The notes under the pieces: generated by a model
Databases searched by the model: none
What the model saw: only the letters and a program-made list of their open reading frames with translations
What the model was told of the DNA's origin: nothing
Program-made: the position numbers and the translations under genes
Shown here: piece by piece, positions 56,634-63,119 of the stretch
How the letters are laid out: the number at the start of each line of letters is the position of its first letter
Position numbering within the stretch: the stretch's first letter is position 1
Source of the DNA: an uncultured Aquincola sp.
GTDB taxonomy: Bacteria; Pseudomonadota; Gammaproteobacteria; Burkholderiales; Burkholderiaceae
Length of the DNA: 63,119 nt
Direction: 5' to 3'
NCBI GenBank assembly: GCA_937883885.1
Contig: CAKZXL010000815.1
Coordinates: forward strand, 1-63,119

Positions 56634-56744
56634 AGGGTTCCTACGGCTATTTATATCGATTCTCACATCGATCTATACATAGATCAATGTATTGCCTAGT
56701 ATTCGTTACGTTTACTCAACGAATCTTTTGAAAGGACGACCACG
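56634..56744. promoter_or_regulatory. repeat-rich divergent promoter region
   Basis: 111 bp, strongly AT-rich in a GC-rich element. From 56655 to 56690 three 12-base units follow each other (ATCGATTCTCAC, ATCGATCTATAC, ATAGATCAATGT). Within them GATCTAT-AC-ATAGATC (56670-56685) is a perfect 16-bp palindrome. This is a strong candidate binding site for the adjacent HTH/citrate-synthase-like protein. Confidence 0.6.
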
Positions 56745-57887
56745 ATGCAAGTAGCCGAACACCAACTCCTGGACCTGCGCCCCAAGTTCAAGGAGACCCG
56801 CAAGAAACTGCTCAGCGCCCGGCACCTGCCGGGCGAGGTGTACAGCTCGCCCGAGATCTACGCCATGGAGAAGGAGCAGATCTTCATGAAGTACTGGCTC
56901 TCCGTGGGACGCGTCGAGGAGATTCCCGATGTCGGCGACTACTACACCTTCCAGGTGATGAAGGAGTCGATCGTGGTGTCCCGTCCCGCGCCCGACCAGG
57001 TCGTCGCCTACATGAACCAGTGCCTGCACCGCGGCGTGGAGATCGCCGTCGGCCGCGGCAACGCCAAGGAATTCAGCTGCCCGTACCACGCTTGGCTCTA
57101 CGACGTGAGCGGCAAGCTCGTCGTCGCGCCGGGCATGAAGGCCTCGGAGGTCGAGCTGAAGAACTGCAGCCTGCGCCAGCTTCACGTCAAGGTCTGGCGC
57201 GGCTGGATCTTCGTGAACTTCAGCGACGAGCCGATGTCTTTCGACGACTACATCGCTCCCTTCGAGCAGCCGCTGTGGTGGTTCCAGACCGACCATTGCA
57301 AGCTCGCCCAGAAGGTCGAGATCGACGTCAAGTGCAACTGGAAGTTCCTGGTCGAGAACCTGATCGACATCTACCACGTCGGCGTCATCCACAAGGGGAC
57401 CTTCGGCGGCTTCGTGAAGGGCGAGCAGGTCCGCTTCAACCTGGTCGAGAACGGCGGCTGGCACACCCAGTACGAAGCCAGGCCGCACTCGAAGTCCGGC
57501 GAGCAGGTCTTCCCGACGCTGCCCTGGGCGCAGGACAAGCCCAGCGGGATCGCCTGCAAGGCGGGCATCTATCCGAACCTGAACCTGTCGATGCGTGCCG
57601 ACAGCGTGCGCATGTGGCACATCTGGCCCATCTCTCCCACGGAGACCAAGGTCATCTGCTATCTGCTGTTCCCTGAAGGCGCCTTCTCGATCCCGAACTA
57701 TGACGAGGAGATGGAGAAGTACGTGGGTTTCGTGCGCCAGATCATCGCCGAGGACGCCGTGATGGTGGAGGGCATGCAGAACACCGCGGGGTCGAAGTTC
57801 TTCCAGCCCGGCCCGATGTCGCCGCTCGAGGAGGCGCTGTATCACATGGAGAACCACTACATCGACGTGATGACGTCGCAGGCGTAG
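56745..57887 (+). CDS. Rieske non-haem iron oxygenase, alpha subunit
   Basis: 380 residues. Rieske ligands C93-x-H95 and C112-x2-H115; mononuclear iron ligands D208-x2-H211-x4-H216 (LIDIYHVGVIH). No beta-subunit gene follows, so an alpha-only oligomer is likely. It is followed by its own ferredoxin and ferredoxin reductase. Substrate unknown: monooxygenation, demethylation or dihydroxylation of an aromatic acid are all possible. Confidence 0.87.
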   Translation: MQVAEHQLLDLRPKFKETRKKLLSARHLPGEVYSSPEIYAMEKEQIFMKYWLSVGRVEEIPDVGDYYTFQVMKESIVVSRPAPDQVVAYMNQCLHRGVEIAVGRGNAKEFSCPYHAWLYDVSGKLVVAPGMKASEVELKNCSLRQLHVKVWRGWIFVNFSDEPMSFDDYIAPFEQPLWWFQTDHCKLAQKVEIDVKCNWKFLVENLIDIYHVGVIHKGTFGGFVKGEQVRFNLVENGGWHTQYEARPHSKSGEQVFPTLPWAQDKPSGIACKAGIYPNLNLSMRADSVRMWHIWPISPTETKVICYLLFPEGAFSIPNYDEEMEKYVGFVRQIIAEDAVMVEGMQNTAGSKFFQPGPMSPLEEALYHMENHYIDVMTSQA

Positions 57888-57925
57888 GGCAGCGGGTGCG
57901 GCAAGACAACAATCCGGGAGACACC

Positions 57926-58246
57926 ATGGACGGTGAATGGATCAGGGTCGGCAACGTGGCCGACATCGACGAAGACGACACGCACCCGGTCGAGATCGAC
58001 GGCAGGCGGGTGTGCCTCTACAACCTCGGCGGCGAGATCTTCGCCACGGACGGCACCTGCACCCACGGCGACGCGGACCTTTCGCTGGGCATGGTGGTCG
58101 ATTCCTGCCTCATCGAGTGCCCCCTGCACGAGGGCACCTTCGACATCCGAAGCGGCCGGGCGGTGGGCGCGCCGTGCACGGATCCGCTGCGCTGCCATCC
58201 GGTCAAGGTCGAGCAGGGAGTCATCTTCCTGCGGCCCGCGCACTGA
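57926..58246 (+). CDS. Rieske-type ferredoxin
   Basis: 106 residues. Cluster ligands C45-x-H47 and C65-x2-H68 (GTCTHG, CPLHEG). It carries electrons from the reductase to the oxygenase. ATG at 57926 with a GGGAG site was preferred to an in-frame GTG ten codons upstream. It is 38 bp after the oxygenase gene. Confidence 0.92.
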   Translation: MDGEWIRVGNVADIDEDDTHPVEIDGRRVCLYNLGGEIFATDGTCTHGDADLSLGMVVDSCLIECPLHEGTFDIRSGRAVGAPCTDPLRCHPVKVEQGVIFLRPAH

Positions 58247-58265
58247 ACGACGGCAGGGAGCACCC

Positions 58266-59468
58266 ATGGATGTCGTCATCATTGGAGCCGGCCAGGCCGG
58301 CGCCTGGGTCGCCCGGTCGCTGCGCGAAGCGGGACATGAAGGGGGCATCACGCTCCTGGGGCGCGAGCCGCACGCGCCCTACGAGCGGCCCCCCTTGTCG
58401 AAGGCGGTGCTCAGCGGGGCGGAAGAGCACCCGCCGGTGCTGCTCGGCCCGCAGCAGTGCGACGCGCTGCGCGTGGACTTCCGGCCCGGCGTCGAGGCCG
58501 TCGGCATCGATCGCACCGGCCACCAGGTCAGCTGCGCGGATGGCTCTGCGGTCCGCTACGACAAGCTCGTGCTGGCCACCGGAGGGCGACCTCGGGCGCT
58601 GTCGTGTCCCGGCGCCGACCTGCCCGGCGTCCATGCGCTGCGCACGATCGAGGATTGCCAGGCCATCGCCAGGAAGCTGGTGCCGGGCAACCGGCTGCTG
58701 ATCGTGGGCGGCGGGTGGATCGGGCTGGAGATCGCCGCGACGGCGAGGAAGAAACAGGTCGAGGTCATGGTGCTGGAGGCGGGGCCGCGCCTGTGCGCGC
58801 GGTCGCTGCCGCCCCGGTTCTCGGCGTTCCTGCTCGACAGGCACCGCCGGGAAGGCGTCGACGTCCGGCTGGCGACGACGGTCGCGTCGATCGAAGCGGG
58901 CCGCCAGCGCGCGCTGGCCGTGGAACTGCCTGGCGGGCCGCAGGAGTTCGACGCGGTGGTGGTCGGGATCGGGCTTGCGCTCGACACCGGGCTGGCCGAG
59001 GCCTGCGGGCTCGAGGTCCGGGACGGCATCGTCGTGGACCAGGCCGGCCGCACCTCCGACCCAGACATCTATGCCGCGGGCGACGTGGCCAACCAGCCGA
59101 ACACCTGGGCGGGCGGCCGTCTGCGATGCGAGTCGTGGGCCAATGCCCAGAATCAGGCCATCGCCGTGGGCAAGGCCATTGCCGGCGGCGAGGTGGCGTA
59201 CGACGAGATTCCGTGGTTCTGGTCGGATCAGTACGACCTGAACCTGCAGGTGCTCGGCGTGCCGTCGAACGAGCTCGAGGGCACCCTGCGCGGCTCCGCC
59301 GAGGAGGGGGCGTTCTCCGTGTTCCAGATCTCTGAGGGCAGGCTGCGCAGCGTGCTGTCGGTGAACGTGCCGCGCGACATCAAGGTGGCCAAGCGCTGGC
59401 TCAAGCAGGGGACCTGCCCGCCGCCGGAGGTCCTCGCCGACCGCACGGTCCGCCTGGACAAGCTCTGA
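58266..59468 (+). CDS. FAD-dependent ferredoxin reductase
   Basis: 400 residues of the BphA4/putidaredoxin-reductase family. FAD motif VVIIGAGQAGAWVARSL, NAD motif LLIVGGGWIGLEIA, and the late FAD motif DIYAAGDVA, then WFWSDQYDLNLQVLG, which is typical of the family. It reduces the ferredoxin with NAD(P)H. It is 19 bp after the ferredoxin gene and ends the operon. Confidence 0.92.
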   Translation: MDVVIIGAGQAGAWVARSLREAGHEGGITLLGREPHAPYERPPLSKAVLSGAEEHPPVLLGPQQCDALRVDFRPGVEAVGIDRTGHQVSCADGSAVRYDKLVLATGGRPRALSCPGADLPGVHALRTIEDCQAIARKLVPGNRLLIVGGGWIGLEIAATARKKQVEVMVLEAGPRLCARSLPPRFSAFLLDRHRREGVDVRLATTVASIEAGRQRALAVELPGGPQEFDAVVVGIGLALDTGLAEACGLEVRDGIVVDQAGRTSDPDIYAAGDVANQPNTWAGGRLRCESWANAQNQAIAVGKAIAGGEVAYDEIPWFWSDQYDLNLQVLGVPSNELEGTLRGSAEEGAFSVFQISEGRLRSVLSVNVPRDIKVAKRWLKQGTCPPPEVLADRTVRLDKL

Positions 59469-59561
59469 GCGGGCTGCTCGCGGGGCGGCCCGGTGCCGCT
59501 GCCGCCTGCAGCCCGGCCACTGGGCGCGTGCGCAGGAGGGATCGGCGCGGGAGCGCCGACG

Positions 59562-60266
59562 CTATTCGACCCGCAGCTGCGCGGCGACCATCGCGCTCAG
59601 GCTGTTCGCGAACTCATCCACGCTGATCTTCTCGGCCCGGTACTTCCAGCGCTTGACGTACCAGTCCTGGATGACGCTCTGCAGGTGCGCCGCCAGCAGG
59701 AAGGCTTCCCGGTCGCCCATCTCGCGCACCTGCCGGATCTGCCGCGCCATGGCGGCCTGGAAATCCACCTCGGCGGCCCTGGCCACCTTGCGCTGATCAG
59801 CCTCGAGCACGCGCGACTCCATGTACACGAAATAGAACCACGGCTGCAGCAGCTCGGACATGAAGACGTGCGCCCGCAGGCTGCTGTCCAGACGCACCAG
59901 CGGCGCCAGAGACGCCTCGTCGAACCAGCGAGGGATCTCGCCGCCGATGTGCCGGATCAGGTCCTCGACCATGGCGGCCAGGGCGTCCTTGCTCTGCAGG
60001 TAGCCGTAGAGCCCGCCCATGGACAGGCCGGTGGCCTTGGACAGGTCCCGCAGCGTCATCGCGCCGAAGCCCACCTGGTTGGCCAGCTGGAAGGAGGCCT
60101 CGAAGATGGCCCGCAGATTGGCCAGCGCCACCGGCACGCGCTTGACCGTGATGGCGTGCGCGTTGCGCGCGTACACCAGCTCCCACAGCGTGTCGGGCGG
60201 GATGGGGTTGATCCGCTTGAACTGTGCGAAGGTGAATCGGGGCTCGAGACCGAGGGACAGGGGCAT
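59562..60266 (-). CDS. TetR-family transcriptional regulator
   Basis: 234 residues. Unlike most TetR proteins, the helix-turn-helix (TLRDLSKATGLSMGGLYGYLQSKDAL) is preceded by about 45 extra residues; a downstream start is possible. The C-terminal domain is of the acyl-CoA-responsive size. It is divergent from the acyl-CoA dehydrogenase gene across an exact palindrome and probably represses that operon. Confidence 0.87.
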   Translation of the reverse strand: MPLSLGLEPRFTFAQFKRINPIPPDTLWELVYARNAHAITVKRVPVALANLRAIFEASFQLANQVGFGAMTLRDLSKATGLSMGGLYGYLQSKDALAAMVEDLIRHIGGEIPRWFDEASLAPLVRLDSSLRAHVFMSELLQPWFYFVYMESRVLEADQRKVARAAEVDFQAAMARQIRQVREMGDREAFLLAAHLQSVIQDWYVKRWKYRAEKISVDEFANSLSAMVAAQLRVE

Positions 60267-60356
60267 GGCGGGAAGGCGTGGACGCGGTCGGGTGGGGGGC
60301 GGGGCAGGTTGCCCGAATTGACCGCCGGTCGGGAATGATTGTAAACTCCCTCAAAA

Positions 60357-60374
60357 ACCGAGCGAGCGCTCGGT
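60357..60374. promoter_or_regulatory. 18-bp TetR-type operator
   Basis: ACCGAGCG-AG-CGCTCGGT, with perfect eight-base arms. It lies 26 bp before the acyl-CoA dehydrogenase start and 90 bp from the TetR start. Sites of this sequence class are common for TetR regulators of fatty-acid-type operons. Confidence 0.75.
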
Positions 60375-60400
60375 GTTTATTTCGAGCGAGACAACCCCAC

Positions 60401-62200
60401 ATGGCCACTGCCACCATCAGCGAGCGCGAGCTCGCCTTCCTGCTTTACGAAGTCCTGGACACCGCGGGCCTGCTGCGGCGCGAGCGCTATGCCGAGCACT
60501 CGCGCGAGGTCTTCGACGCCACGCTGGAGACGGCGCGCCAGCTGGCCGAGGATTTGCTGGCGCCGCATCTGCGCGAGGGCGACGAGAACGAGCCACAGTT
60601 CGAGAATGGCCGGGCCCGCCTCGTCGCGCCGACCCGCGCGGCGTGGCAGGCCATCGCGGATGCCGGGTTCCTCAGTGCGCACTGGGAGCAGGCCGAGGGC
60701 GGGCTGCAGCTGCCGGAGGTCGTGCTGCGCGCGGCGATGAGCGCCTTCTACGCGGCCAACGTCGGCACGGCGGCCTATGCGATGCTGACGATCGGCGCGG
60801 CCAATCTGCTGCGCACCTTCGGCAGCCCACAGCTCCGGGCCCGCTACCTCGCGCCGCTGGGCGACGGCCGCTTCGCCGGCACGATGGCATTGACCGAGCC
60901 GTCGCAGGGTTCCGCCCTGGGCGACATCAAGACCTACGCCGTGCCCCAGGCCGATGGGAGCTACCGCGTTTTCGGCCAGAAGATGTTCATCTCCGGCGGC
61001 GAGCAGGACCTCACCGAGAACATCGTGCACATGGTGCTCGCGCGCATCCAGGGCGCGCCGCCCGGCGTCAAGGGCATCTCGCTGTTCCTGGTGCCCAAGA
61101 TCCTGCCCGGCGAGCACGGGGCGGCGGACACGCCGAACGACGTGGCGCTGGCCGGGCTGCTGCACAAGATGGGCTGGCGCAACACCACCTCCACCGTGCT
61201 GTCCTTCGGGGAGAAGGGCGGCGCGGTGGGCTGGCTGGTCGGCCGCGAGCACCAGGGCCTGGCCCACATGTTCCAGCTGATGAACGAGGCGCGCATCGGC
61301 GTCGGCGTCATGTCCGCCAGCATCGCCTGGCGCGGCTTCAGCGAGTCGCTGGCCTACGCGCGCGAGCGGCCGCAGGGCCGCCTGCCGTCGAACAAGGATC
61401 CGCTGTCGCCGCAGGTCAAGCTGGTCGAGCACTCCGACGTGCGCCGGATGCTGCTGGTGCAGAAGGCCTACGCCGAGGGCAGCCTGGCCCTGTGCCTGTA
61501 CGCCTGCAGCCTGTTCGAGGACCAGCACACCCATCCGGAGCCGCCGGCGCGCGCAGCGGCCGGCCGGCTGCTCGACGTCCTCACGCCGGTCGTGAAGTCC
61601 TGGCCTGCGCGCTACGGCGCGGCGGCCAACGACCTGGCCATTCAGGTGCTCGGCGGCGCGGGCTACACGCGCGACTACCCGCTGGAGCAGCTGTACCGCG
61701 ACCAGCGCCTGAACATGATCCACGAGGGGACCGAGGCCATCCACGGCATCGATCTGCTCGGCCGCAAGGTGCTGGCGGAGCAGGGCGCGGGGCTGCGCCT
61801 GTTCGTCGACACCGTGCGCCAGGACGCCGGGCGCGCCTCCGAGGCGGGCCTGGGCGACGAGGCGGCGGCCCTGTGCGCGGCGCTGGACCGCCTGGTGGAG
61901 GTCAGCGCGGGGCTCGCCGCGCTGCAGCGCAGCGAGCCCGACCTCGGCCTGGCCAACGCCACGCTGTACCTCGACGCGTTCGGGCGCGTGACGCTGGCCT
62001 GGATCTGGCTGCTGCAGGGGCGGGCGGCGGCGCGCGCGCTGCCGGCCGCCAGCGGGGAGGCCGCCGACCACTACCGCGGCAAGCTGCAGGCCATGCGCTA
62101 CTTCTTCCAGTGGGAGCTGCCGCAGACGCACGCCCAGTGGGCGTTGCTCGCGCGTGCCGACCGCTGCGCCTACGACATGCGCGACGCGTGGTTCATCTGA
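60401..62200 (+). CDS. acyl-CoA dehydrogenase (large, DmdC-like group)
   Basis: 599 residues, about 200 longer than medium-chain enzymes, with an extra C-terminal domain. FAD/acyl-CoA motifs: TEPSQGSALGD, KMFISGGEQDLTENIVHMVL (typical of the DmdC-like group), and the catalytic-Glu segment NMIHEGTEAIHGIDLLGRK. It inserts the 2,3-double bond in an acyl-CoA, passing electrons to ETF. ATG at 60401 follows the TetR site. It forms an operon with the truncated thiolase. Confidence 0.9.
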   Translation: MATATISERELAFLLYEVLDTAGLLRRERYAEHSREVFDATLETARQLAEDLLAPHLREGDENEPQFENGRARLVAPTRAAWQAIADAGFLSAHWEQAEGGLQLPEVVLRAAMSAFYAANVGTAAYAMLTIGAANLLRTFGSPQLRARYLAPLGDGRFAGTMALTEPSQGSALGDIKTYAVPQADGSYRVFGQKMFISGGEQDLTENIVHMVLARIQGAPPGVKGISLFLVPKILPGEHGAADTPNDVALAGLLHKMGWRNTTSTVLSFGEKGGAVGWLVGREHQGLAHMFQLMNEARIGVGVMSASIAWRGFSESLAYARERPQGRLPSNKDPLSPQVKLVEHSDVRRMLLVQKAYAEGSLALCLYACSLFEDQHTHPEPPARAAAGRLLDVLTPVVKSWPARYGAAANDLAIQVLGGAGYTRDYPLEQLYRDQRLNMIHEGTEAIHGIDLLGRKVLAEQGAGLRLFVDTVRQDAGRASEAGLGDEAAALCAALDRLVEVSAGLAALQRSEPDLGLANATLYLDAFGRVTLAWIWLLQGRAAARALPAASGEAADHYRGKLQAMRYFFQWELPQTHAQWALLARADRCAYDMRDAWFI

Positions 62201-62241
62201 AGCCGCGACGCATTCCCTTTCCATCTCCACCGCAGGACCTT

Positions 62242-63030
62242 ATGAGCCAGGCCGTCATCGTTTCCGTCGCGCGCACCCCCATCGGGCGCGCCTACAAAGG
62301 GGCATTCAATGCCATCAAGTCGCCCACGCTGCTGGGCCATGCCATCGGGCACGCCGTCGCGCGCGCCGGCGCCGGCCCGGACGAGGTCGACGACGTCGTC
62401 GTGGGCACGGTGCTGGGCGCCGGCACGGCCGGCATGAACCTGGCGCGCAACGCCGCGCTCGCGGCCGGGCTGGGCGTGGCGGTGAGCGGCCAGACCCTGG
62501 ACCGCCAGTGCGCTTCCGGGCTCATGGCGGTGGCGACGGCCGCCAAGCAGATCATCGTGGACGGCATGCGGGTCGTGGTCGCGGGCGGCCAGGAAAACAT
62601 CTCCGCGGTGCAGAAGGGCTACTTCGACTGGGCCTCGGCGGAGGCGGACCCCGCCGTCCAGGCCAAGGTGCCGCACGCCTACATGCCCATGCTGCAGACG
62701 GCGGAGTTCGTCGCCAGGAAGTACGGGATCGGCCGCGAGGCGCAGGACCTGTACGCGCTGCAATCGCAGCAGCGCACGGCGGCGGCCCAGCAGGCTGGAC
62801 GCTTCGACGCCGAGATCGTGCCCCTGCCGTCGCGCATGGCCGTGGTCGACAAGGAGACCCAGGCCGTCAGCCACCGCGACGTGACCCTGGCCCAGGACGA
62901 GGGCAACCGCCCGGAGACCACGCTCGAGAGCCTGGCCGCGCTCAAGCCCGTGATCGAGGGCGGCAGCGTCACGGCGGGCAATGCCAGCCAGCTCTCCGAT
63001 GGCGCCGCCGCCTGCGTGCTGATGGACGAT
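62242..63030 (+). pseudogene. acetyl-CoA acyltransferase (thiolase), 3' end deleted by IS1071
   Basis: 263 codons of a thiolase that normally has about 390. The nucleophile C90 (LDRQCASGL) is present, but the C-terminal third with the GHP His and second Cys is lost. The frame continues into the IS1071 repeat for eight codons (GVSSFSVQ) and stops at 63057. The product cannot be active. It is 41 bp after the acyl-CoA dehydrogenase gene. Confidence 0.9.
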
Positions 63031-63119
63031 GGGGTCTCCTCGTTTTCAGTGCAATAAGTGACGGTACGAAAAGCTAGCACTGGCGCGGAGGTGGTGTTGG
63101 TAGATCGTTGATTTCATTG
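63031..63119. mobile_element. IS1071: IS1071 inner terminal inverted repeat (right copy)
   Basis: It begins GGGGTCTCCTCGTTTTCAGT at 63031 and continues to the window end. It is the inverted partner of 11-99 with five mismatches. The element body would lie to the right. It supplies the stop codon of the truncated thiolase. Confidence 0.9.

Overview
The window is the interior of one very large composite transposon. Its first 99 bases and last 89 bases are the same terminal inverted repeat in opposite orientation (84 of 89 aligned bases match). I recognise this as the end of IS1071, a Tn3-family element that flanks catabolic genes in Comamonas and related bacteria. Everything between (100 to 63030, about 62.9 kb) is cargo, and the gene at each edge is cut exactly at the IS1071 tip. 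The high GC content, six orphan Bug-type binding proteins, Omp-type porins, a protocatechuate 4,5-cleavage (pmd) cluster and IS1071 itself all point to a Burkholderiales host (Comamonadaceae or Alcaligenaceae).

Layout: 100-6051 is the remnant of a branched-chain-amino-acid-type ABC transporter (permease truncated) followed by an aldehyde and an alcohol dehydrogenase. 6152-7015 is nadC. 7372-13363 is a bacteriohemerythrin followed by a complete phthalate 4,5-dioxygenase pathway (oxygenase, decarboxylase, Bug protein, reductase, dihydrodiol dehydrogenase). 13549-25922 holds a LysR regulator and a mandelate-like module (FMN 2-hydroxyacid dehydrogenase, ThDP decarboxylase, aldehyde dehydrogenase, two Bug proteins). 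It is interrupted by a MarR regulator, a helix-turn-helix/citrate-synthase-like fusion and an exported alpha/beta hydrolase. 26849-33121 has a porin and a five-gene unit of unknown substrate (Bug, cupin, LigI-like amidohydrolase, Bug, maleate-isomerase-like enzyme). 33277-42003 is the protocatechuate 4,5-cleavage operon with a divergent LysR gene. 42335-44203 holds an orphan ABC binding protein and a small membrane protein. 44259-54330 is a homogentisate operon (flavin monooxygenase, Bug, porin, hmgA, fahA) split by an IS91-family element, with its LysR regulator. 54684-59468 has small membrane-protein genes, a second citrate-synthase-like regulator candidate and a divergent three-component Rieske oxygenase. 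59562 to the right end has a TetR regulator, an acyl-CoA dehydrogenase and a truncated thiolase.

How the genes fit together: phthalate is oxidised to 4,5-dihydroxyphthalate and decarboxylated to protocatechuate by the left cluster. The pmd cluster takes protocatechuate by meta-cleavage through 2-pyrone-4,6-dicarboxylate to pyruvate and oxaloacetate. The mandelate-like and homogentisate branches add further aromatic acids. The exported hydrolase, alcohol and aldehyde dehydrogenases and beta-oxidation genes would suit phthalate-ester side chains, but that is inference.

Points that look least described: (1) two paralogous proteins fusing an N-terminal DNA-binding domain to a citrate-synthase fold with eroded catalytic residues, one of them divergent from a Rieske oxygenase across a repeat-rich intergenic region; (2) a family of TTAG-NNNN-CTAA-like palindromes in front of at least six transcription units spread over about 47 kb, with a MarR gene on the same element; (3) a ModA-like protein lacking a signal peptide at the head of the pmd operon, where the PrpF-type tautomerase is missing, possibly an aconitate-isomerase-like replacement; (4) a tyrosine recombinase interrupted at an A7 run in the IS91-like element, which a -1 frameshift would restore.
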